Source: Boswellia sacra (Eukaryota > Streptophyta > Magnoliopsida > Sapindales > Burseraceae). From it: 64,000 bases of DNA. Shown piece after piece: positions 30,001-39,927 of this stretch (position 1 is its first letter; every line of letters begins with the position of its first letter). The notes under the pieces are model-generated. The model ran no database searches. It was not told the DNA's origin and worked only from the letters and a program-made list of their open reading frames with translations. Both the position numbers and the translations under genes were made by a program. Location: assembly GCA_013180625.2 (NCBI GenBank), contig SNVD02005099.1, positions 124,001 to 188,000 on the forward strand, written 5' to 3'.

Positions 30001-30965
30001 TCTCCTGCTTTGTACGTGGTGAAGATCTCTCTGCAAGGAGTGACGTGGCAGGAAGCTGCTGTGTCAATTACCCATTCTACTCCTTGGTCTGCTGTGTGGA
30101 AGCACGTCTCTTCCGCACAAATAGTCACATCTTCTACAACGGTAACTCGTGGCTCGTCGCTACTTTGTGCTTGTGAACTCTCCTGGTTCTGTTTCTGAAA
30201 ACTGCGACAATTTTTCTTCATGTGACCCTCTTTGCCATAGTGATAGCATTTGTAGGTGGGTCTCCGCCCATCTGTTGATCTGCCCCTTCTGTTTGTCGAT
30301 CTACCTCTGCTTTTGCTTCTACCTCTTCTCCAGTCTTCACCTCAAGACTGTCTTCCTCGATTCTCCATGATGTAGGCTTCATCTTGACTGGCGCCTGCAT
30401 CTTTTCTTCTCGCCTCCTCGTTCATCAAGGCATCCTTAACCATTGATAAGGTAAGTTTGCCTCCGGGTGCTGAATTACTGATGGAGACTACTAACGTCTC
30501 CCATGAATCTGGAAGGGAACCGAGAAGTAGAAGTGCTTGTTCTTCGTCTCCAAGCTGTAACTCAACTGCTGTCAACTAATTCACTAAGTTCTGGAACTCA
30601 CTGGTATGTTCTGCTACAAGAGTTCCGCTTCGCAACTTCAAGTTCATAAGCCGTCTCATCAGGATGGTTTTGTTCCGTGCTGACTTGGCTTGATACATAC
30701 TCTCTAATTTTTTTCATAGAGTATATGCATCTGTTTCTTTGGCTACATGGTGGAAGACACTATGATCGATCCATTGTCTGATCTGACCGATGCATTTTCT
30801 GTTAATTTTCTTCCACTCTGCCTCTTTTTCTGTCTCAGGTCTCTGCCCTTCAAATTCTATAGGGTCATATAGATCCTTACAACTAAGGAGATCCTCCATC
30901 CTGGGTCTCCATAGTGTGTAGTTGGTAGCAGTCAATTTTATCATGGCTCCGGATGATTCTTCCAT
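26967..30965 (-). pseudogene. Copia gag-pol (broken)
   Basis: Gag starts at 30965 (MEESSGAMIKLTATNY, LWRPRMEDLL). A zinc knuckle near 30208-30249 has lost its second Cys (CYHYGKEGH-type, Tyr for Cys). The protease active site near 30045-30077 is VIDTAAS. The integrase zinc-finger and core are at about 28960-29700, with gaps. Reverse transcriptase is at 27882-28466 with YVDD near 27920, and RNase H is at 27032-27457 (DSDMAGD, TEAEYIAA). Pol ends at a stop at 26967-26969 inside the terminal repeat. At least four stops or shifts interrupt the frame, including Trp-to-stop in gag near 30713. In the left copy a one-base loss also shifts the HTKENP motif; the right terminal repeat keeps it in frame. 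Confidence 0.92.
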
Positions 30966-31129
30966 TTTAGAATAATTAATTCACTAAAATGAAAATTGAA
31001 TTTCAAAAATCCGAGCTCACCGTTACGTCCGAAACGGTCAAAAATGGTGGAATAGTCTCTTCCGGGGCTCAAAAATTTTTTTTTTATACAATAAATACTA
31101 AGCTTGGAAATTCGAAGGACTAAACTGAA

Positions 31130-31305
31130 ATTTCTTAAGGGCTAAACTAAAATTTCAGAAACTAAAGGGGGCATAATGTTATTCACCAAAACTACAGGGG
31201 CCAAACTGATATTTTCTAAGGACTGAAATGTAAATTTCAGAAATTCAGGGGTCAAAATGTAATTACCCAAAAATACAGGGGCCAAAATGTAATTTCCCAT
31301 AGATT
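31130..31305. repeat. Degenerate leader repeats (CAGGGGCCAAAATGTAA type)
   Basis: Four imperfect units of about 40-45 bases resembling ACAGGGGCCAAAATGTAAT lie between gag and the TGACGTGG array, in the untranslated leader of the Copia element. Confidence 0.6.
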
Positions 31306-31308
31306 TGC

Positions 31309-31487
31309 TGACGTGGCAGATGGGGTCCACTGTGATGACGTGGCTCTGACGTGGCGACACGTGTCTGATGACGTGGACTTGTTAACGTGGCTTTACTGAC
31401 GTGACAATGCTGACGTGGTGTCGCTGACGTGGACAGATGACATGGCAAAAGTCCGTTGACGTGTGCTGACGTGGCGAGATGACGTGG
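31309..31487. repeat. TGACGTGG motif array in the Copia leader
   Basis: Eight exact TGACGTGG copies (31309, 31335, 31347, 31369, 31411, 31425, 31467, 31480) plus variants at 31383, 31397, 31437 and 31457 and a CACGTG G-box at 31358, all within 180 bases. TGACGTGG is a known plant bZIP (hexamer / C-box-G-box hybrid) binding core. Spacing is irregular (12-42 bases), so this is not a simple satellite. Confidence 0.9.
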
Positions 31488-31750
31488 TCGTCTTCAACCT
31501 TTGGATGGCGCGTGCGGCGCATGTGGCGAGTGAGGAACACTCGCAGTTCAGGCAGATGGCGCGTGCGGCTTCTCTGGTGATCGCCTCGGTCGCCGGAAAA
31601 TTGCAGAATACTCACTCGATATCACGAACACACTGGACACTTCAAATTCGAAATTCGAACACTTTCCAAAAAATCGAAATTTTTCAGAAACAGGGGACGA
31701 ATTTTCTCTGAATTTTTCCTCTCTGTTCTGACGTTCCAGGAGCTCAACGA

Positions 31751-31763
31751 GGCTCTGATACCA
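31751..31763 (-). other. Primer binding site (initiator tRNA-Met)
   Basis: On minus it reads TGGTATCAGAGCC, two bases inside the upstream terminal repeat. This is the usual plant Ty1-copia primer site. Confidence 0.92.
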
Positions 31764-31765
31764 CT

Positions 31766-32301
31766 TGTTGGGGATGCAATGCACACTCAGAATAGAATTT
31801 GGGAGAAAATTAACTTGTATTAACAGAGAAAATGCATATACAAGATTTACACAAAAACTCCCCTAAATTTCATGAAGCTCAACCTGGCTCTCTAACACTC
31901 AGAACTCTCTGGTTCTAATTCCTGAACTCTCTCTGGAGTTTCTCTGATGCATTATCAAGGCAGAATTCGTCCCGTATTTATAGGGAAATTCTGCATACAA
32001 TTTCAAATCAATTTGGCCACTACCTTTGACTTTCAAAATTGGAGGTGCCTAACTAATTTGACTATTAATTTAATCACATGGGAGGGATTCTGGAAGCCTC
32101 ATGCTGTCATGCATGAGCTCATCAATTCTCCCCCTCCATCCCATGTGAAAAGGGATAACTACAAAAATAATTAGACAGCTTCTAATCCAACTATGTCTCT
32201 GCATAGTTCTAGCTTGTCTCTGGTGACCACTTTTGTTAACATGTCGACTGGATTCTCTTTAGTATGGATCTTCACTAGTTTCAACAGTTACTTGTCCATC
32301 A
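31766..32301 (-). repeat. Upstream terminal repeat (5' in element sense)
   Basis: 536 bases. The core LTR is 31766-32124. The outer 177 bases (32125-32301) carry a copy of the polypurine tract and the end of pol in an intact frame (HTKENPVDMLTK ... stop). Confidence 0.88.
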
Positions 32302-32306
32302 ACAAC
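32302..32306. repeat. Target-site duplication ACAAC (right)
   Basis: Matches the five bases at 26557-26561. Confidence 0.85.
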
Positions 32307-32716
32307 CCTAAACCCTTGAATTATTTTTATATCCTTGCTTTTTATGTTTTTAATATTTTCAAAATATACTTTTTGAAAAAAGAAAATCTCACAGAAAAAT
32401 AGCTTTTGGTTTTTTCAATGAATACATCCTAAAACATTTCACAAGGGAGAACTTAAAAATAACCCATCAATACAAATTAATCATAGAATACAGCTTTAGT
32501 AATATTGTAATTTAAGTTGGCAGCGTAGCTAGACCAGACAAAGAATGAAGTTTATATAGCTCAGAATTGTTACTTGATTTATGTTTATTTTATTATCATT
32601 ATCTCAGAATAAGCTCAAGTTTCTTTCATTGTTTGAGCTTTATCCATATCTTATTGATCAGATTCAGATATCAAAATACCCTTAGACATGGATTTATATA
32701 AACAGTCTGAGGTATT

Positions 32717-32723
32717 TATATAA
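32717..32723 (+). promoter_or_regulatory. TATA box of the F-box pseudogene
   Basis: TATATAA followed by GAACCGCTCTCTTGTTGGC. The duplicated locus has a changed version (TATATGA) near 51950 in the same context. Confidence 0.5.
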
Positions 32724-32951
32724 GAACCGCTCTCTTGTTGGCTTTTTTGAAGCTAGGGTTTTTTCTTGAGAAAACATCTTGATTTTACAGACGAGGTAAG
32801 CGCTTCTCTTCTTTGCGTGCAGTGTAATTAATTAATTATCATCTATTTGATTTTTAATTCAGATTCAATTAGCATCTCGTTATTATATATTTCAATTCAG
32901 ATTCAATTAGCATCTCTTTTCAGATTCAATTAACATCTCTTTATCATATAT

Positions 32952-34080
32952 TTGAAGTCTAAAGAGAACGAGGACAAAAGCATGCACATCCAGGGAACTG
33001 ATGAAAAGCAGAATAAGCGCCAAGTGATTTTTGAGACATGCGATAGAATAAGCTCTCTGCCTGATTCGATCCTTCATCATATCTTCTCCTTTCTTCTTGC
33101 AAAAATTGATGTTCGAACTAGCATTCAGTCAAAGAGATGGCAAAAATTGTTGACGTGTCTTCCTCGTATTGATTTGGAAGAATTCAGGGAGACACATAAG
33201 GAAAGTTTCATGAATTTTGTTAACAATTTTCTTCTCAAACAAGATAATCAGATTTCGACTTTCAGGTGATACATAAGATGATCATATTGATGCGTGGATT
33301 TCTTCTGCTGTAAGAGCTGGAGTCGAAGAGCTTGATCTCTACCATCCATCTTTGTCACGAACGTTCGACAAGCGGCCTTAACCTCCTATTTATTTGGTTG
33401 TAATTCCTTGGTGGCACTGAAACTGTATTTAGGATATGGCATTTGATTCCCTAAATACTTTTGTTTCCTGAAGATGAAGACAATGCATCTATATAGAATG
33501 ATTTTTCTCGACAACTATATTCATATACTGGACTATAACAGCCTGAATCTTGAGAAGTTGTTCTTAGAATTTTGTTCAATTGACAAGTCTCCACCAAGCG
33601 CCCATAAATTTCAAGATCTAATGGCAGGCGACCATTTTGAGGGAAGTTCTCCCATTTGAATGACGTGTATATTGGAATTTCATCTTTCAGAAGTGGTTGT
33701 CACTTTATAAAGTAAATTCATTAGAAGGCTGCTGCAAAATGTTAAGGCTTCAAACCTACCGTATACATCTATTCTTTTGAGTTAATTTCCTTTAATTTAC
33801 TTATAGATACCATGCCTTTTTTTTTGTTGGTTGAATTAAATTAATGGAATTAATATTAACTTGTATCCTGCAGCTTTTGACATCGAAAAGCTACTTATTT
33901 GATCATTTGCCAACTTTTTACAATCTGAAAACTTTGGAGCTTTCAGCTTGGAGTCATGGCTTGTCAGGTGCTCTCCTAATCTTGAATCACTGCCACTTCA
34001 CATAGTATTTTTTGTAATTTAATGTGGTATCATGAAAGTGAACTGAAGCAGACTCTTCTTAGCAAGTTCTCCAGTTGTTC
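32952..34080 (+). pseudogene. F-box/LRR (FBD type) pseudogene
   Basis: The first 105 codons are open (32952-33269). The F-box core is DRISSLPDSILHHIFSFLLA at about residues 32-51, followed by SIQSKRWQKLL. The usual (V)VRTSILSKRW context is recognisable. After a stop at about 33267, coding-like pieces follow in changing frames: DAWISSAVRAGVEELDLY (about 33290), MKTMHLYRMIFLDN (33474) and WLVRCSPNLESL (about 33955), the last shared with the minus-strand fragment at 17954. No single frame spans the gene. The locus has a duplicate at 51850-52440. Confidence 0.8.
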
Positions 34081-34431
34081 AGGTGGATAAGTATGCTGAA
34101 AAGATTTCATTTAATAGTGATATGTATCGCATTTCATTTAATAAGTAGTGATATGTCTCACATTTTCTTGGTGGATGATAAAGTGATTGATCCGATTTCG
34201 CCGTGCCAAGAAATAACTATCAACCAATTGTGTTTTACAAGTGTTCTAGTAACACTTGAAAGATTTATATTCTTTATGTACAATATTTTATCGTGGTCAT
34301 TGGCGGTCAATAATTGTGTTCATGACCTGTACTTTTTTTATGTTAATTGCGTATGAACTTTTTTTTTGGATTTCTTAAAATCGTGTTCAACATCAACATC
34401 AACACGCGCGCGCACATATATAAATAAATAA

Positions 34432-34435
<4 letters not shown>

Positions 34436-34517
<82 letters not shown>
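34436..34517. repeat. (TA)n microsatellite, copy A
   Basis: About 40 TA units. The matching site in copy B is short (CA)(TA), and in copy C it is a long (CA)n. Confidence 0.95.
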
Positions 34518-34519
<2 letters not shown>

Positions 34520-35174
34520 TCTTCTCACATAAAAGTCAACTATATAATTTAAAGTTACTATTTTTTCGATTTAAGATTTTTAATTTTGTATATTTGATTT
34601 AAGATTTAAGTAACCATAACAATAGTTAAGAAATTCAGGGAGGAGGTTAAGAAGTTGTGGAAGACACATGATATGCTTGTAGTGGCTATATAAGGACAAA
34701 ATTCAGCATCTTTAGAGCATGCAGTCATTGGTGACTCTTTGGAGACACCTATTGTTTTGAAAGGATAGGAAATACAGCTCAAACGGACCATATAATTAAA
34801 ATAGTGATGTAGAATTATTGTTAATATTAATATAAATTTATATTTTTACTTATCGTGCTAGTTTAGGGATTGTTTCGTATTATATTGATACAATATATAT
34901 ATTGTTTTGTATTATATCTTTACAATATGTTTTTATTTTACGTTATGTTTAATTTATTAAAAATTATGTTATTTTAATTATATGGCCAATTTGACATCCT
35001 TTGCTTTTATATTCCATATAAAAAATTAATAATTAAAATTTTTTATATCTAAATTATTTATTCGTCCCATTTTTTGTTTTTATAAAATATTTTATATTTT
35101 TTAAGAGAATGCTTTATGTATATAATTACCACTATATTCATTTTTCTATTATTGTTCACATGAATAAAAGCATT

Positions 35175-35265
35175 TAATTACCACCTCAATTTCCAAATCT
35201 TGCTCATAGTTGGGCCAAACTTTTCTTAAGACTTTCTTCAACTCTGCAACTTCCACATCATTTAG
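35175..35265 (-). pseudogene. GeBP-like C-terminal scrap, copy A
   Basis: Holds only the last part (KKVLRKVWPNYEQ) of the relic seen in copies B and C. A deletion of about 395 bases joins two TTTAG sequences. Confidence 0.6.
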
Positions 35266-35278
35266 TGTTGGTTGAAAC

Positions 35279-35676
35279 TAGGGGTATGCATGGTACCCAC
35301 CTACCCGCTCGAACCTAATATACCCGCCATAGTATAGTGGAGGTAGGGTAGGGTATTAAAAAAGTATAGGGTGTGGTATGGTAAAAATTCTAAAAATCTC
35401 CCAAGGTATAGTATGACAAAAATTCAAATGGTTGTATAGAAAATAAATTTTCAATTACAGTTCAAAATTTTTTGAATTTTTTTCTGTTTTCTATAAATTT
35501 TATCCAATTACCAGCGTAACAATGTACATCTACCTACATAGTTTGAAGTTCATTCTTTTTCTATTATGTTTCACAAGCGATGATTGGCATATCAAAACAT
35601 TTTTTTGAGACAGGTTAATTATTTTGTAAACACTAAATAAATATAAAATAGCAAAAACAATAAAGCTGAAAAAATG
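35279..35676. mobile_element. Partial hAT element, copy A
   Basis: Starts with the same GTTGAAAC flank and TAGGGGTATGCATGG end as the full element at 39928. Similarity stops after about 130 bases, and other sequence follows. Confidence 0.55.
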
Positions 35677-35974
35677 GGACTTTTTACAGCGGTTTCGTGG
35701 TCGACGCAAAATAATTTCGGATATTTATTTACGACAGTTTACTGTTCATCGTGAAAAGTTACATATATACTACGTCTTATAACCGCCGCAAAAAGGTGTG
35801 GTGATTGCCGATTGGGTTTCGTCATCCGTTTTTGCATCGAACAAGTGAACCACCGTAAAATCCTACGCTTTTACTATGGTTTTTTTGCGGTAGTTGTGAA
35901 TTGCGGTATAACCGCCGTAGAAGTGCTATTACTGCGGTTTTGGCCCGCCGTAAAAAATCCTCTTCGTTGTAGTG
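35677..35974. mobile_element. CACTA-like palindromic fragment, copy A
   Basis: GGACTTTTTACAGCGG at the left mirrors the right end, which finishes TTGTAGTG (CACTACAA inverted). The interior has repeated ACCGCCGTA(A/G)AA motifs. Non-coding. Confidence 0.5.
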
Positions 35975-36984
35975 TTATAAGTATGCTGAAAAGATTCCAT
36001 TTAATAGTGATATGTCTCACATTTCATTTAATAGTGGTGATATGTCTCAAATTTTCTTGGTGGATGATAAAGTGATTGATCCGATTTCGTCGTGCCAAGA
36101 AATAACTATCAACCAATTGTGTTTTACAAGTGTTCTAGTAACACTTAAAAGAATTATATTCTATATGTACAATATTCTATCGTGGTCATTGGCCGTCAAT
36201 AATTGTGTTCATGACCTGTACTTTTTTTTATGTTAATTGTGTATGGACTTTTTTTTGGATTTCTTAAAATCATGTTCAACATCAACACGCGCGCACGCGC
36301 ACACACACACGGATATATATATATATATATATATATATTCTCTTCTCACATAAAAGTCAACTATATAATTTAAAGTTACTTTTTTTTCGATTTAAGATTT
36401 TTAATTTTGTATATTTGATTTAAGATTTAAGTAACCATAACAATAGTTAAGAAATTGAGGGAGGAGGTTAAGAAGTTGTGGAAGACACATGATATGCTTG
36501 TAGTGGCTATATAAGGAAAAATTTAGCATCTTTAGAGCATGCAGTCATTGGTGACTCTTTGGAGATGCCTATTGTTTTGAAAGGATAGGAAATACAGCTC
36601 AAACGGACCATATAATTAAAATAGTGATGTAGAATTATTGTTAATATTAATATAAATTTATATTTTTTATATATCGTGCTAGTTTAGTGATTGTTTTGTA
36701 TTATATTGATACTATATATATATATTGTTTTGTATTATATCTTTACTATATGTTTTTATTTTACGTTATGTTTAATTTATTAAAAATTATGTTATTTTAA
36801 TTATATGGCCAATTTGACATCCCTTGCTTTTATATTCCATATAAAAAATTAATAATTAAAATTTTTTATATCTAAATTATTTATTCGTCCCATTTTTTTA
36901 TAAAATATTTTATATTTTTTAAGAGAATGTTTTATGTATATAATTATTACTATATTCATTTTTAATGAATAAAAGCATTTAATG

Positions 36985-37440
36985 ACCACCTCAATTTCCA
37001 AATCTTGCTCATAGTTGGGCCAAACTTTTCTTAAGACTTTCTTCAACTCTGCAACTTCCACATCATTTAGTTCAAGAACCTCGTCCATGAATTTCTTGAG
37101 CAATTCATCATTATCGAGAGGACTTTTACGCTACTTTCTCTTTGAAAGACATGATTGCTACTTCAAAGCCATCTTTATGCCTAAGATTTATAAGAGAATC
37201 AAGATACCCATGTTTCTTGATGTCTTCAAACGTCTGATCGCGACCCAGTCTGATTTACTTCTTTGGGGGTTACCATTATCGTCAACCTCCAGGGGTCTTT
37301 TTCCCTTTTTGTCCTCCATTTTCTCCGATGGCTACTCATTCTGATCACTCACATCTTCTTTTGGTTTCACCTCGTCAACAACTTCTTTTGTGCAGGGTTC
37401 TGGCGGCTATTCCTCTTCTTGTGGTTTCTAAAGTGAGTGT
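36985..37440 (-). pseudogene. GeBP-like pseudogene, copy B
   Basis: Conceptual fragments in shifted frames read VKPKEDVSDQNE, then KRPLEVDDNGNPQRS, then DIKKHGYLDSLIN, then ELLKKFMDEVLELNDVEVAE and WPNYEQDL. They line up in order with the 285-residue protein at 15021-15878 (DDDSGQPLRQ; IKSHAYLDSLVND; FISDYLEL). Internal stops and shifts are shared with copy C, so the gene was already dead before duplication. Confidence 0.7.
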
Positions 37441-37478
37441 ACTTAAGAGAAATCTTAAAATTTAGTGTTGGTTGAAAC

Positions 37479-37874
37479 TAGGGGTATGCATGGTATCCAC
37501 CTACCTACTCAAACCTGATATACCCGCCATGGTATGGTAGAGATAGGGTAGGGTATTAAAAAAGTATAGGGTGTGGTATTGTAAAAATTCTAAAAATCTC
37601 CCAAGGTATAGTATGGCAAAAATTCAAATGGTTATATAAAAAATAAAATTTCAATTACAGTTCAAAATTTATTGAATTTTTTTCTGTTTTCTATAAATGT
37701 TATCCAATTACCAGTGCAACAATGTACATCTACCTACATAGTTTGAAGTTCATTCTTTTTCTATTATGTTTCACAAGCCATGATTAACATATCAAAACAT
37801 TTTTTGAGACAGGTTAATTATTTTGTAAACAGTAAATAAATATAAAATAGCAAAAACAATAAAGCTAAAAAAAA
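37479..37874. mobile_element. Partial hAT element, copy B
   Basis: Same left end and partial structure as in copy A. Confidence 0.5.
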
Positions 37875-38200
37875 GGACTTTTTACGGCGGTTTCGTGGTC
37901 GACGCAAAATAATTTCGGATATTTATTTACGACGGTTTACTGTTCATCGTGAAAAGTTACATATATACTACGTCTTATAACCGCCGCAAAAAGGTGTGGT
38001 GATTGCCGATCGGGTTTCATCATCCGTTTTTGTGTCGAACAAGTGAATCGCCGTAAAATCCTGTGTACGGCCGGCCAAAACCGCCGTAGAAGCTTTTACT
38101 GCGGTTTTTTTTGCGGTAGTTGTGAACTGCGGTACAACCACCGTAGAAGTGCTTTTACGACGGTTTTGGCCTGCCGTAAAAAGTCCTCTTTGTTGTAGTG
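37875..38200. mobile_element. CACTA-like palindromic fragment, copy B
   Basis: The inverted ends GGACTTTTTACGGC are perfect for 14 bases, with ACCGCCGTAGAAG repeats inside, and it ends TTGTAGTG. Confidence 0.5.
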
Positions 38201-38534
38201 TTATAAGTATGCTGAAAAGATTCCATTTAATAGTGATATGTCTCACATTTCATTTAATAGTGGTGATATGTCTCACATTTTCCTGTGGATGATAAAGTGA
38301 TTGATCCGATTTCGTCGTGCCAAGAAATAACTATCAATCAATTGTGTTTTACAAGTGTTCTAGTAACACTTAAAAGAATTATATTCTATATGTACAATAT
38401 TCTATCGTGGTCATTGGCCGTCAATAATTGTGTTCATGACCTCTACTTTTTTTTATGTTAATTGTGCATGGACTTATTTTCGGATTTCTTAAAATCATGT
38501 TCAGCATCAACACGCGCGCGGGCGCACATACACA

Positions 38535-38541
38535 TGCGCAC

Positions 38542-38627
<86 letters not shown>

Positions 38628-38628
38628 T
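38535..38628. repeat. (CA)n(TA)n microsatellite, copy C
   Basis: About 37 CA units followed by 9 TA units, at the site that is (TA)n in copy A. Confidence 0.95.
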
Positions 38629-39001
38629 CTCTTCTCACATAAAAGTCAACTATATAATTTAAAGTTACTTTTTTTTTATTTAAGATTTTTAATTTTGTAA
38701 ATTTGATTTAAGATTTAAGTAACCATAACAATAGTTAAGAAATTGAGGGAGGAGGTTAAGAAGTTGTGGAAGACACATGATATGCTTGTGGTGGCTATAT
38801 AAGAAAAAATTTAGCATCTTTAGAGCATGCAATCATTAGTGACTCTTTGAAGATCGATGCCTATTGTCTTTGAAAGGATAGGAAATACAGCTCAAACGGA
38901 CCATATAATTAAAATAGTGATGTAGAATTATTGTTAAATTAATATGAAATTATATTTTTTACTTATCGTGCTAGTTTAGTGATTGTTTCGTATTATATTT
39001 A

Positions 39002-39035
<34 letters not shown>

Positions 39036-39387
39036 CTATATATATATATTGTTTTGTATTATATCTTTACTATATGTTTTTATTTTACGTTATTTTAATT
39101 TATTAAAAACTATGTTATTTTAATTATATGGCAAATTTGACATCCCTTGCTTTTATATTCCATATAAAAAATTAATAATTAAAATTTTTTATATTTTTAT
39201 ATCTAAATTTATTTATTCGTCCCATTTTTTGTTTTTGTAAAATTTTTATATTTTTCAAGAGAATGTTTTATGTATATAATTACTACTATATTCATTTTTC
39301 TATAATAATTTTATGGCATGTGGATGGCTTTGACAACACATATCACTGACTCGAGTGATGGTAGTATTGTTCACATGAATAAAAGCA

Positions 39388-39860
39388 TTCAATGACCACC
39401 TCAATTTCCAAATCTTGCTCATAGTTGGGCCAAACTTTTCTTAAGACTTTCTTCAACTCTGCAACTTCCACATCATTTAGTTCAAGAACCTTGTCCATGA
39501 ATTTCTTGAGCAATTCATCATTATCGAGAGGACTTTTACGTTGCTTTGTCTTTGAAAGACGTGATTGCTACTTGATCAAAGCCATCTTGATGCCTAAGAT
39601 TCATAAGAGAATCAAGATACCCATGTTTCTTGATGTCTTCAAACTTCTAATCGCGACCCAGTCTAATTTACTTCTTTGGGGGTTACCATTATCGTCAACC
39701 TCCAGGGGTCTTTTTCCCTTTTTGTCCTCCATTTTCTCCGATGGCTACTCATTTTGATCACTCACATCTTCTTTTGGTTTCACCTCATCAACAACTTTTT
39801 CCGTGCAGGGTTCTGGCGGCTATTCCTATTCTTGTGGGAGTGTGGGAGCATGGGGAAGAT
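39388..39860 (-). pseudogene. GeBP-like pseudogene, copy C
   Basis: Close copy of the relic at 36985-37440 with the same stops, plus a few private changes (for example, extra bases near 39565 and a different end near 39830). Confidence 0.7.
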
Positions 39861-39927
39861 GGTGATTCCAACATTTTTTTCTAGAGTGTACTTAAGAGAA
39901 ATCTTAAAATTTAGTGTTGGTTGAAAC

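Larger units (their letters stand above)
26562..32301 (-). mobile_element. Defective Ty1-copia LTR retrotransposon
   Basis: A 5.7 kb element transcribed on minus. Order from right to left: terminal repeat (31766-32301), PBS, leader, gag, protease, integrase, reverse transcriptase, RNase H, terminal repeat (26562-27096). The integrase-before-RT order and RT motif define Ty1-copia. ACAAC flanks both ends. The two repeats differ at roughly 16 of 535 positions by eye, so the insertion is fairly recent. The frame is broken by several stops and shifts, so the element is not autonomous. It interrupts a duplicated F-box locus. Confidence 0.95.
34087..35974. repeat. Tandem segment copy A
   Basis: First of three tandem copies, starting at AAGTATGCTGAAAAG. 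It has a long (TA)n at 34436-34517, lacks most of the GeBP-like relic, and ends in a partial hAT element and a CACTA-like end. Confidence 0.85.
35975..38200. repeat. Tandem segment copy B
   Basis: Second tandem copy, 1890 bases after copy A. It contains the GeBP-like relic, partial hAT and CACTA-like parts. Confidence 0.85.
38201..39927. repeat. Tandem segment copy C
   Basis: Third tandem copy, 2226 bases after copy B. It is followed by a complete hAT element and has no CACTA-like end. Confidence 0.85.

Noticed and set aside
31309..31487. Possible CRISPR-like array
   Set aside because: The motif is 8 bases with irregular spacing, in a plant retrotransposon leader; it fits transcription-factor sites, not a CRISPR array.
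34343..34528. Frame encoding alternating Tyr-Ile
   Set aside because: It is a translation of the (TA)n microsatellite.
38421..38662. Frames encoding Cys-Val or His-Thr repeats
   Set aside because: They are translations of the (CA)n microsatellite.
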